Of a stretch of DNA of 64,000 bases, positions 12,257-22,962 are shown in pieces. Source of the DNA: Pycnopodia helianthoides (taxonomy: Eukaryota; Echinodermata; Asteroidea; Forcipulatida; Asteriidae); contig CM063251.1 in assembly GCA_032158295.1 (NCBI GenBank), positions 7,474,253 through 7,538,252 of the forward strand, written 5' to 3'. The stretch's first letter is position 1. Every line of letters begins with the position of its first letter. The notes below the pieces were generated by a model. It had not been told where the DNA came from. It saw only the letters and a program-made list of their open reading frames with translations, and searched no databases. Both the position numbers and the translations under genes were made by a program.

Positions 12257-12843
12257 GGGTGTTGCTGCGTTATAGGGTGTTGCTGCGTTATAGGGTGTTG
12301 CTGCGTTATAGGGTGTTGCTGCGTTATAGGGTGTTGCTGCGTTATAGGGTGTTGCTGCGTTATAGGGTGTTGCTGCGTTATAGGGTGTTGCTGCGTTATA
12401 GGGTGTTGCTGCGTTATAGGGTGTTGCTGCGTTATAGGGTGTTGCTGCGTTATAGGGTGTTGCTGCGTTATAGGGTGTTGCTGCGTTATAGGGTGTTGCT
12501 GCGTTATAGGGTGTTGCTGCGTTATAGGGTGTTGCTGCGTTATAGGGTGTTGCTGCGTTATAGGGTGTTGCTACGTTATAGGGTGGTTGCTGCGTTTTCG
12601 GGTGTTTGCTGCGTTAATAGGGTGTTGCTGCGTTATAGGTGTTGTCTGCTTTATAGGGTGTTGCTGCGTTATAGGGTGTTGCTGCGTTATAGGGTGTTGC
12701 TGCGTTATAGGGTTTGCTGCGTTATTAGGGTGTTGCTGCGTTTATAGGGTGTTGCTGCGTTATAGGTGTTGCTGCGTTATAGGGTGTTGCTGCGTTATAG
12801 GGTGTTGCTGCGTTATAGGGTGTTGCTGCGTTATAGGGTGTTG
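12257..12843. repeat. 18-bp minisatellite, about 33 units
   Basis: The unit is GGGTGTTGCTGCGTTATA. Roughly 17 perfect copies run from 12257 to 12570. About 15 copies with single-base indels and substitutions follow to 12843. Because 18 is divisible by three, all frames stay open over the perfect part and spell a repeating hexapeptide (RVLLRY in one frame). This is a by-product, since no start context or splice sites support coding. Confidence 0.95.
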
Positions 12844-13024
12844 TTGCTCGTCGTTTCCAGAAGATACCGCAAATGTATCTTTAGAGGTAGGGTTATAGGT
12901 TGGTTTTTTGTCAACGTAATTCTGATTTTTAGGCAAATTTGTCAATGGGACAAGTCATCTGTTTCAGCTGACTAGGCCTACAGCTTCTACTTGTTGAGAA
13001 AACAGCAGCAAATCTGTACCTCTA

Positions 13025-13110
13025 ATTTCATTTAGAACGTCGAATCCATGCACATTTAGCGAGGTGACAGCGGGTACCAACCGCATCTCTGGCCGCAGCA
13101 TTATTGAGCA
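13025..13110 (-). repeat. Repeat family E fragment
   Basis: Reverse-complement match to part of the elements at 29690-30205 and 55635-56135 (GGTACCAACCGCATCTCTGG against CCAGAGATGCGGTTGGTACC). Confidence 0.6.
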
Positions 13111-14268
13111 GTTTTATTGATATATCTAATCAACGGGGGGGGGGGGGCTTTTTAGACGGAATGATTTCGCAGAATGCTTACCACCATTACCATCTCTATA
13201 ACAACTGAGCTTTCGAATAGAAATAACACATTACCAAAGTATAACCCAAACTTTAACACTGTTTTTTTCTCATCAGAACCTTCATTATGTAAAAAGAGTT
13301 ATTTTTAATTTATTCACCTCTCTTTGGCGATCAATACACATGGAGATTTTTTTTATTAAATCGAGAGGAAAAAAAAGTCCTTCAAGTTATCAAGACGAGA
13401 CTCATCAATCTAACCTTAATGCGGTGTTTATGGTTCAATAATAGCTCAATAATAGCTCCAAAGAGAGCTCTAAACAGAGAATTTCAAGCAATGATTGGTA
13501 AGACCTTGGACCAAGAGCTGCTTAGAAAAAAAAGCAAAACAAAATATTCAAACATTTTCCAGTGATGTGTTATGTGAAGTTTTTTATGATGGCTTTTAGG
13601 AGATTCTTTGGTGTACACTTTAATGTGATGCAGGTGAGATATCCTTGAATAGGTAAGGCGGTCTATTCGCAGTGTTTTGACTATCTTCTTAATTGGGAAA
13701 CTGGTACTGCTCGCCACTTACAAGCAAAGTTACATGGCATCCAGCAAAACAATATGCATTCTCAAGTGGTAAATGCGTTTTTTGCTCAGAACATTTTTTT
13801 GTGTTTAGCCAACTTGTTTAGCAGGCCTGTTCCACTGCGTGCAAAAATTACATTAAGCTTCTGCGTTTTTCTGTTTATTAACGAAACATTGTGTTAAGAC
13901 AGAAGTTAAATTTTGTGCGCTTTCTGCTTACTAAATAGAAAATTCAACCGCAGATATTATAACAACATTCAGTAAAATATCTGAAGACAAATGTATTTGT
14001 GCAACGCATACTTTAGCATTTGGGGGTTGTTGTTGTTGTTGTAATTTTTTTTAAATGTTGTTTTTAGTAGGCATATATGTGTATTCTAACTTGATGGCAA
14101 CTTGAATAACAATGTTGTATAATTAATTTTGCAGTCAACAGAATAGTAAATATGCATTCATTTTTGTTTTTGTGCACACTTGATTTCGTTCTTCTTATTC
14201 AGTTTTGCTTTATGTAGTCATTCCATTTCATTTTAACATAGGTATACAAGACTACATTTTCACCGTTC
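13111..14268. other. Intergenic DNA without a recognisable gene
   Basis: AT-rich sequence with a G homopolymer at 13136-13147 and TTG repeats at 14025-14040. Nothing else could be supported. Confidence 0.5.
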
Positions 14269-14642
14269 TTAAAGGAACATTACAGAATTGGTAAGAAAAA
14301 AAATACTCTTGATCACGTACACGGTCTAATGATGATGATAGTAGAAAACATCCCTTGAAATATTTCTGTCTGAAATGCCATATTAGATGAGAAATTAATA
14401 AACTAATTTTCCGATTGGAGTTTATCGCTCAGTGAGCGTTTTATTCATTTGTTGAACCTACACGTATATGATTTCATGCAAACGTGTAATCGGTTTTGCA
14501 CTATTTTCTCGTGACCCAGATGGCCGATCGACCTCAAACTTCTACAGGTTTGTCAGTTTATGTATATGGTGGATTACATAAAGTGCCTACACTGCCAGCA
14601 ACTGTTTTGTTAGCAACAACTAATTCTGTAATGTTCCTTTAA
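14269..14642 (+). mobile_element. MITE family A, copy 1
   Basis: Terminal repeats AAGGAACATTACAGAATTGG and the inverse, flanked by TTAA on both sides. The central CGCTCAGTGAGCG is present. Compared with copy 2 it lacks about 30 bases near the left end (the stretch before CACGGTCTAATG). Confidence 0.85.
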
Positions 14643-15416
14643 GTTGAATTCCTAGTTTACAATTGTTGAAACTGAATGGTTGACCTGCCTCTTGCTGCTG
14701 GCTTCGACGAATTATAATTATATAATTTTTGAACAGTGAATAATAAACGCAAGTCGAAATTGAATTGCTCCTTTTGACTGCTGATTGCTGATGCGATGGA
14801 GCATTCATTTTCAACGAGATTGGATGAGCCGGTGTTAAATTGAATGAGTTTTTGTTGAAATTGGCCGGGAAAACCTTTTCAATAATAAATTGCAATTTCC
14901 CAAGCCATGTTACGATATAATATATGTTCCTAATGCCTGTTACGCATTTAGGCCTATGTATATTTACAATACAGAAAAGTAACGTACATCTAATAGGCAT
15001 TCGTCAGTCCATATTAAATACATGTGTTTCAACATTTTGTAATGTCAAAACTCAGTTGTATCCTTAGTTATATCAGAACATTGTTCTTAACTTCATTTCC
15101 AATTTTCAGATTTGAAAGTATCACTTTTAGTAACATCTTCAAGAGCTGACAGGTACACCGTCTCTTTCGAATTTGCTGATGTGTACTGGGTTGTCTATCA
15201 ACAAACATTGCGTTAAAACGTCTCGGCTTGCCAATGTCCCTCTCCTAACCTAAGAGCCAACACAAAACAACCCCTTTCGCTCTGCAGACGACTGCACGCA
15301 CTTTTCTCAGCTCAAAACCTCGCTCAGTCAAGATATAAAATTGCATTTTGAAAGGAAAATGTTATCATTTGAGAGTGAAAAAAATCATTAAGGTAAATAA
15401 ATGTTTGCATACTCAC

Positions 15417-15489
15417 TGGCTTGTGCCTCGTCCGTCGCTAAGATGAAGAGCAAGAAAAGACATCCTGCAATTCGAAATGTTACGCACAT
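15417..15489 (-). CDS. Candidate signal-peptide exon of an unidentified secreted protein
   Basis: An ATG at 15489 opens 24 codons: MCVTFRI, then a hydrophobic core GCLFLLFILA, then TDEAQA, a plausible signal peptidase region. A GTGAGT donor follows in phase 1, the usual phase after signal-peptide exons. The frame is also open upstream to about 15585 (longer reading MLTFSCPACC), but the inner Met gives the better signal peptide. The downstream exon is not established and could lie outside the window. I do not recognise the family. Confidence 0.4.
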
Positions 15490-15499
15490 CGTGGGCGAG

Positions 15500-17380
15500 A
15501 CGTAGACGATAGGTCTACCGGGCTGAAGGAGTGGGCGTACGGGTCGGCAGCAGACACAACACGCCGGACAAGAGAAGGTAAGCAAATACTTAAGTAGCTC
15601 AGCGAACAGGATTTACAGTCACCGCGAAAACCCCCGTAGCCGCTTGATGGGGAGAACCTGCTTCTCTCGACGTGTGCAGCCTGTTAATGAACCACTATTG
15701 CTCAGTCACTGATTCATCACCACACCGTTGCCATTAGAGATGTATAATACAGTTTTGCGCATGAGCACTGTCTGCAGAAGATGACGGTTGCTAGGCAATG
15801 GATGGCTCCTAAGCGTTCATGCTTAATCAGTTGTTGAGGATGCAGGCAAGCTCCTCTCTCCAGTGCTAACAGATCTGGTTTCAGACTCTACGTGTTATAA
15901 AATGAACATTTTAAAGTGGCGAAGAGCAAGGTTACACATGGCATGGGGAGAAAACGGGTTCTCAAAGCAATCTTTTATTTTCAATTAGCCCAGTTTTTTG
16001 TTACTGTTCAAGTACAGTAGATTATGACCTACATGTTGTTGTGGCACAATAGAAAAAATGTGAGTTACATGGTTTTGGGATGTAGGCGAATCCATTCGCA
16101 CGATCAATTTTACGTTCAGTACAGTGGGCCAGCTACGAACTGATGAATGAAGTATGAGGTCCGCTAAGCAGGAAGTAAATATTAGGCCCGGCCACCGCCC
16201 AATTAAAAACAACAACAAATACAAACAAATAAAATTAAAATAAAAACAACAACAACCCGATAGGCCATGTTTCACTCCCCAACTTGTGTCTCAATAATAA
16301 TTCAACAGGTCTCATCTACAGCCCATCCACATTGGACTAGTCTATGGGTGATCATCATTGTTTCGGCAAACAAGCCATACTAATTTTTTTCTAAAATTCT
16401 TGTCCCTATTCTTTGATAACCAAAAGTAAGTCTTGAATGTAAAGCCGTTTGACCAACTTGACGAGTATTGGATTTAGCAGGTGGTGTCTCTACCCGCACC
16501 TCTATGGTAAACCAGTTTGAAACCCCACCTCAGAACAGAGCCTCACTTTCGGACCTTCGATGTCCCTTCAGGGCCACCGTATTTCTTAAAGTTATATCAC
16601 TAGTGAAATGAGAGTCCTTCTGTCAGGGCATAATAACAAGGGAGCTGACTTCTTAGTCATGAAATACACCTGCCGATATTGGTGACAAGTATCGTCACGC
16701 GGTAATTGTGAATTTTAAACGACACATCCATCATGTTTTACTGCACAATGCAGAGAGTGGCGGAGGGAACATTCGATAATCGATTACAAGAAAACATGAA
16801 ATGACAAGTTAAAAACATGTAGAAGATATCCTTCGAGATCAATTTGATGTGCTGGCACCCCGAACCATTTTAATCCATCAGGTATAAGCTGTGTCTTAAA
16901 ATAAACACAATTTTACATTTACATTAATATTTCTCTACCGAAGACAATTTTAACATAATAATAAGAAGAAAAAATTCTCTGTTTAAGAGCACTCTCATTT
17001 CCATTACCTTGACATTTAATATTTTAATCTAATTTTGTGGCCAGATTTGTTAGTTATTGCATTACTTTTGAGATGTAGTATAAGTTTTCTTTCTACATTA
17101 AAAAAACAAACATAATGTTTAATAAAGCTTGGTAAATACAATTGTAGTAGTCCATTAGCCGGAGAATACATGTGACTAATTACAAAACATGTATAACATG
17201 TCTAGATTATCACATACAGGGGTAAAGTATTTTATTAGTAATGCGATTAGCTGTGTGCTTTGTGAAGACTAGACATCACAGCTCCTAAGTCGCCCTAATC
17301 TAACATAATCCTTTGGTATACCGCAGTGAGGAAGACGTCTACCATTGTATAGACCACGCACGCGTGTATAGCATCACATG
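15500..17380. other. Region upstream of the signal-peptide exon, no gene recognised
   Basis: Would contain the promoter of the minus-strand exon at 15417-15489 if that is real. No TATA box was identified with confidence. There are AAC-rich low-complexity tracts at 16200-16260. Confidence 0.4.
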
Positions 17381-17705
17381 CTCACAAAAGAGCCACAGAG
17401 CCTGGACTTTTTGCAGGCACGATTTGTACACAGCTCAATTGAAGAAACATTAAAATCTTACATTTTGTGGAGATTGCACTTCTGATTGTTTATCAATTTT
17501 TGATATGAAGAAAGGGGGCACATCTCAAAACTTGTACACCTGTTGTTTTTTTATAAACGACTGAGTTTATGTGGAAATTTTAAGTCACAAAATTGTAAAA
17601 TTTCACATATGACCAGAGTAGTATCTCGCCTGCCAGAAAGGCCATGGAATGTACAGGCTCACTCTTTTTGTAAACAAAGGTCACATGGTCTATATGATGG
17701 CGATA
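17381..17705 (-). repeat. Repeat family G, copy 1
   Basis: Contains AGAGCCACAGAGCCTGGACT at one end and GGTCACATGGTCTATA at the other. The same sequence in the opposite orientation is at 62042-62365 and, shorter, at 27741-28018. Confidence 0.7.
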
Positions 17706-18044
17706 AAAGAAACAGGTCGGTCTATCGAGGAAATAAACCTCTAATTTTTTACTCCGGAAGTGGTTTGTATCAAGTAAAAGCATAATTATGAGCACATGCT
17801 TTGTCTGACATAATGCGTAAAATCATGGTAAGATGGAGCTCACGCTGGATGGTACACAATGCAAGATGGTTTGCCGTTTTTGTGTACAATGACTTGCCTA
17901 ATGTTCAGGCATGCAACTGTAATTCACCAAAAAAGAGGAAAATACAAAATTTCAATGATTTTGTACAGTATTTTTCCATTTTGAATGGTAAAACTGAGAT
18001 TTAAAAAAGAGGAAATCAGCTGATCAGAGGAAAAGTTGCATGCC

Positions 18045-18360
18045 TGTAAGTTAGCGCTTAAATTTGAATTCCTTAGACTATCAAGACAGTTGCCTAGTCT
18101 CTTGATTCGGGCCAAGCTTTTGCGTAGTTACATTAGAGACAGCGAACACCCATACACAATTCTAAATTAATGTACATGGCACAATGGTACCCGGGTTTGC
18201 TCATCTGGAGGTTGCTATACAAAAGCTTGCCCCAAACCATTTGACATAGCAACTGTCACTGTAGTCTGACGAATTCAGAATTCAGGTAACTTGTGACTAA
18301 GCAAGTCATTGTACCAGACATTATTCAAATCTAACTGGCAAATGGCTTATTATTGCTAAG
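18045..18360 (+). repeat. Repeat family H, copy 1
   Basis: About 300 bp shared with 39033-39330: GTTAGCGCTTAAATTTGAAT, CTCATCTGGAGGTTGC.ATA, AACTTGTGA..AAGCAAGTC. The internal pair AAGCTTTTGCGTAGTTAC / CAAAAGCTTGCCCC.AACCA suggests inverted arms. Confidence 0.7.
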
Positions 18361-18410
18361 GATATGGCTGGCTGACAATAGCCGAAAGTCAAAGCCCATG
18401 AAACAAACCT

Positions 18411-18604
18411 GGGCCCAATTTCATAGAGCTTCTTAAGCAGAATATATTGCTTAACAATTACCCGCTAAGCAGAAATGAGCAGGATACCAGTCACAACTTG
18501 TACATGTGATATGGTAGATCGGCTGGTAACCTTATTCTGGTAAGCATTATTTTGTTGTGCTTAGTTACATTTTGTGCTTAAGCAGCTCTATGAAACTGGG
18601 CCCA
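18411..18604 (+). mobile_element. MITE family B, copy 1
   Basis: Ends GGGCCCAATTTCATAGAGCT and the inverted AGCTCTATGAAACTGGGCCC, with GCTTAAGC near each end. It is a complete copy of about 194 bp. Confidence 0.85.
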
Positions 18605-19384
18605 GGGCTCATGTAGACAATGTGTTTGTTAAGAAGGTTCCATCAAATATTTAAGTATATCAGAATGCATTGAAGACAATGAACCGGTCGTGTGTCTCAA
18701 CCATTCAGAAAATCAAACAATACCTAATGTCCAATCAAGATCCTAAATAAAAATATTAATATCTACAGCATTATGATTTAGACCCTTTGATTTACCCCAA
18801 TGTTATTCAAGTACTGACATTAAACATACATGTTCTCTCAATTCAACGTATTTAAGTACAAAATTTAGTTTTTTTTTAAATTATCCAGCTTATAAAAGTG
18901 ACTTATATTTACATACAAGAGAAAATCAAATTACAAAAAGGTATAAAATATTGCTCTCATTTTCCCTGTGAAGTAATCACTATTACAAGACAGCGCTTTG
19001 TTTATCAAAAAGAACATTACTAATATATTGGTTCATAAATTTAAAGCAATAGATTACTGGAATGGATGTATAGTTGGGACCAACCAAGACGCAACCTGAC
19101 CATGAGATTGGGGGATGCTTTGTCTTGGGACATTCTATTCATCTTATCAGAGTATAAAACAGAATTTAATGGCAAAATCTAAAGGTTTACACTTTTTTTT
19201 GCAAAAATATTGATATGGACTGTTGCTCATCAATTCATATAATAAATGAACTTTTGTTGAGAATTTCACACTCTCGGAGCAGAAAAACATTGATTTTGTA
19301 CGTTCTTACTGATTTAAACTGTTCAATCTTTTAAAATTTAACATTCACGGAAGGCTATAGCATGTGTGGTGGGATGGCCTTGGG

Positions 19385-19725
19385 AAAATAAGTGTCTGTG
19401 TGTGTGTGTGAGTTTGTAGTGACATTCAAACCGAGGACTTACAACAAAAGGGACAATAGGTCCACGTTTGCTATCACAAAGGAAAACAATGGAGTCCACG
19501 TTTGTCAGGACAAAGAGTTGAACAAAGGAGGGTCCACGATTGGAGGTCATTACACACTTGCATGTGACACATTCACATAGGGTCTCCAGATGGGTAAAGG
19601 TCCCCAGTTGGAAAGTGTGTACAAAACCAATGGGAGCTGTTGCCAAAAAGGTATAGTACAAACAAAAGAGAGACAATAGGAGGTCCCCGAGTGCATGTGT
19701 TTACACACTTGGGTGTGTGTATGAT
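19385..19725. repeat. Internally repetitive block with GTCCACG/GGTCCCC motifs
   Basis: Segments such as GACAATAGG.GGTCC, ACACACTTG and ACAAAGGA recur several times in direct order, with a short GT repeat at 19393-19412. Open frames on both strands follow from the composition. Confidence 0.4.
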
Positions 19726-19877
19726 GTGGTATTTTGTCAAAACAGCTTTGTACACATTATGGAATTATATTAAAAATGGAGTGCAGAGAGTCAATACCTT
19801 TATGTCTTTCACCAATTATGAAATGGAAGACTTGAACTGATCATTATCCCAACCAATTAAGCAATATAAGAAGTAAC

Positions 19878-20047
19878 TATTGCTAGTAAACCTGCGGGTA
19901 CAACCACATGAAGACCATCAGAGTATACTGATCGAAACGTCGAGACCATAACAACGAGCCAACACTCTTCCCAAAAGAGATTTACACAAGTTTGTACTAT
20001 GGAGGGAGTTTTCTCTGTGGTTGTACCCGCAAGTTTACTAGTAATAA
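19878..20047. mobile_element. Inverted-repeat element with GATCGAAACGTCGAG core
   Basis: Arms CTAGTAAACCTGCGGGTACA and the inverted TGTACCCGCAAGTTTACTAG are nearly complementary. Between them is CTGATCGAAACGTCGAGACC, a motif that recalls retroelement ends. Confidence 0.65.
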
Positions 20048-20176
20048 TGGCTTCTTATTATTCACATTATGAAATGATTCAAACATCACTTATTTAGGCA
20101 ATATATTTACTTCTAAAAAGAATTTGCAATGAAATTTATGATAAGCTTCCTTCCACCTTTGTTTCTTAATCGACAC

Positions 20177-20345
20177 GGTCCAATTTCATACAGCTGCTTA
20201 AGCAGAAAATATTGCTCAACAATTTCCTGCTAAGCAGAAACCAGCAGGACACCAGTCACAAATTGTGCATGTGGCATGGTAGTTTGGCAGGTAACCTTAT
20301 TCTGTTAAGCAAAAAGTGCTTAAGCAGCTCTATGAAATTGGGCCC
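20177..20345 (+). mobile_element. MITE family B, copy 2
   Basis: Left end degraded (CACGGTCCAATTTCATACAG), right end intact (GCTCTATGAAATTGGGCCC). Shorter than other copies because a segment around TTGTGCTTAGCTAC is missing. Confidence 0.8.
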
Positions 20346-20446
20346 TGGTTTTGTATATTTAGATCAAGTACATACCGAGTCTTCACACTCGACCCTCAAT
20401 TATCAAAATAACTCTAATAAAATTTATAATAACAAAGTACCAAACC

Positions 20447-20839
20447 TTAAAGGAACATTACAGAATTGGTAAGAACAAACTTGTAAAATATACTTTTTTA
20501 TCACAGATTTACATAAAACTTACACGGTCTAATGATGATGATAGTAGAAAACATCCCTTGAAATATTTCTGTCTGAAATGCCATATTTGATGAGAAATGA
20601 ATAAACTAAATTTCCGATTGGAGTTTATCGCTCAGTGAGCGGTTTATTCATTTGTTAAATCTATATGATTTCATGCAAATGTGTAATCGGTTTTTCACTA
20701 TTTTCTCGTGACCCAGATGGCCGATCGCTCTCAAACTTCTACAGGTTTGTCAGTTTATGTATATGGTGGATTACGAAAAGTGCTTACACTGCCAGCAACT
20801 GTTTTGTTAGCAAAAACCAATTCTGTAATGTTCCTTTAA
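20447..20839 (+). mobile_element. MITE family A, copy 2
   Basis: A complete copy of about 393 bp, TTAA on both sides, with the best-preserved terminal repeats in the window. Useful as the reference copy. Confidence 0.88.
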
Positions 20840-21295
20840 GTTTGCATTTATAAAAAATGTCACTTTATACAGGTTAAATCAAAATATCTCATGAAATTAT
20901 TGTTTGTACAACTGCTACACTTTTACAAAATATTAATATGGAAATGATCCGTCTGGTTTTAAAGTGAAGGAGGAAGCCAAAATATCATGAGTGGTTTGGG
21001 TGATCCTGACCAGAAACAAGTTGCTGATATAAATTCGCTAATCAAAACAATTTCCGACACCTGCACCCAAAAAAAGGTTAGTGCTATATATAGGTACATC
21101 TCTTGAAAATTTAATGTGCTCAAACATAGTCTTTATTTTATTCTCGCGTTAAATTTAACTAGTAAGTCTTTGAAATTTTATTAATGATTTAATGGAGTGG
21201 TGTGTTTCAGCATTAGCCATATTTTCCCCTAAACTCAGAGGGCACTTTTTGGGTAAAATCTGCCATCTTGAAACCAAGCCTGACCGAGTCAACAA

Positions 21296-21412
21296 CTTGG
21301 GGTGCGTTTTCGCGGCCGTAACCAATAATTGTTTCGGTCACTGCCCAGTGATTAACCAATGGCCAAGTCAACCGAAACAGGTATTGGTTACGACCGCAAA
21401 AAACGCACCCTT
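21296..21412. mobile_element. Small inverted-repeat element, about 115 bp
   Basis: GGGTGCGTTTTCGCGGCCGT at the left is mirrored by ACGACCGCAAAAAACGCACCC at the right, followed inward by AACCAATA arms. No second copy was found in the window. Confidence 0.65.
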
Positions 21413-21626
21413 GGTTACGATTTGGTCAGAACATCTACATCACAGCAGCACAACCAAATTTGGGAAAGCACTTAACCAATGACTGAAACTATGGTAGGGG
21501 TTGGGGGGGGGGGTCGACAAAACACACTCCAAGGGTGTTCATGTGCATCCATGTTTGACTCCAATCAACGGTAGTTTCAAGTACAACAATACCAAACATT
21601 GCTTTATAGATGTGGATTACCAGCCA

Positions 21627-21819
21627 GGGCCCAATTTAATAGAGCCACTTAAGCAGAAAATATTGCTGAACAGTTTTCTGCTTAGCAGAAATGAGCAGGA
21701 CACCACTCAGAGTTGGTGCATGTGACATTGTATTCTGGCTGGTACCCTTATTCTGGCAAGCCTAATTTTATTGTGCTTAGCTACTTTATGTGCCTAAGCA
21801 GCTCTATGAAAATGGGCCC
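21627..21819 (+). mobile_element. MITE family B, copy 3
   Basis: Complete: GGGCCCAATTTAATAGAGCC at the left and GCTCTATGAAAATGGGCCC at the right. About 193 bp. Confidence 0.85.
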
Positions 21820-22319
21820 AGAAGACCATGGAATGTACAGTGCTTTGAGAACAAGTTTTGGAAATGAATGTTGTTGGTCTCACTTGTCATGATCGCCTGG
21901 TCCCCCCATCATCACTGGTACCAGCAAGGGCTTTATTAAGGTTCTCAATATGAAACTATCTTCCCTTATTCTAGTCTCTGTGTATGATGCCACAGCTGAT
22001 GTCATACAAAGGAAATACGCGAGCATGCATGCAGCATGCACCAGGTGTTCACCAAGAACACTGGGGGCGCTGTTTGAGCTTGTGGCATCATATGATTTGT
22101 ACAGGTTGGTTCATGTGACAAACAAACATGAACACTACGCTGTTATAAAATTCAGGGCAAGTGATGTTAAAATTGATACATCAGTACAATTACATTATTT
22201 TGCCCGAACATTTTAAAGTCACACCTTGAGGTATGAAATACGGTAGGTATCTGCCAGTACCAATTAAACACCTCAGCAATGAACCAATTTGACCCTCTGG
22301 ATGGTGACTGATGTTTGCA

Positions 22320-22465
22320 CAGTGTAATGGGAGACTATTTGGGACACTAGGCCGCGGTCGACTTTACCTATCCATTGTTCTTGGAAAATCTGCGCATGCT
22401 CAGAACTATGGAAACAATGGAAATCTACCTAGTAAATCTGCTGCCACCTAGTGTTCCAAAGTCTC
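22320..22465. repeat. Short dispersed repeat, GGACACTAGG type
   Basis: Starts GGGAGACTATTTGGGACACT and ends in a rough reverse complement (CCACCTAGTGTTCCAAAGTCTCC). A diverged relative in the same plan is at 37735-37882. It lies in what may be the PSTPIP1-like 3' UTR or just beyond. Confidence 0.5.
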
Positions 22466-22794
22466 CAATTAGTTATGTCAAATGATGCATTTCAAAGCAT
22501 AAGCTAGTGTGCCTGAAGCATAAACACTCCAAATGAAACCACTGAAATAGTCATAACAAACCCTGTCTTCAGCTTTGAAGGATAAACGTCAAGGGCCCAG
22601 TCAATAAAGTTGAATCGCCTGCCATTATTTTTGGTTGTGTGTCTGGGAATATTCAAATAAGATCAAAGTTCATTGCCAAAACGCAAATCTCCTATCTTGT
22701 AACAGATGCAAAAAAATCCTAACCTTCAGAATCAAGTATTTATGACGCTTGACTCGCTTGCAATTCACATACTCCTGTGACTCTGAACATGGTA

Positions 22795-22962
22795 TTAAAG
22801 GTAAGTTGTGTGTCCTTCCTCCCCGGTGTTTGCACAAGGGCCCAGATACTCTGCCGGGACGTGACCTTTCCTCCCGTTGAATTCTGCGTACCACCACGTA
22901 TGGTCTTCCCTATTGATGACGGTCAAGATATCACCAGATTTGATATCAAGCTCCTCTTGTCC
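22795..22962 (-). CDS. PSTPIP1: PSTPIP1-like coding exon 12 (SH3 end, stop)
   Basis: Fifty-five codons and a TAA stop. The SH3 landmarks are visible in order: ELDIKSGDILTV (the E-L-D-L..GD motif), the WW pair at 389-390, and GHVPAEYL with the ligand-binding Pro402 and Tyr405. A 14-residue tail follows. The acceptor is TTCTGCAG. No convincing poly(A) signal was found in the first kilobase downstream. Confidence 0.95.
   Translation of the reverse strand, partial: GQEELDIKSGDILTVINREDHTWWYAEFNGRKGHVPAEYLGPCANTGEEGHTTYL

Noticed and set aside
12250..12975. Long open frames with repeating RVLLRY or related hexapeptides
   Set aside because: They are produced by an 18-bp tandem repeat, whose length is a multiple of three. 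All frames are open, and no start context, splice site or family match supports a protein.
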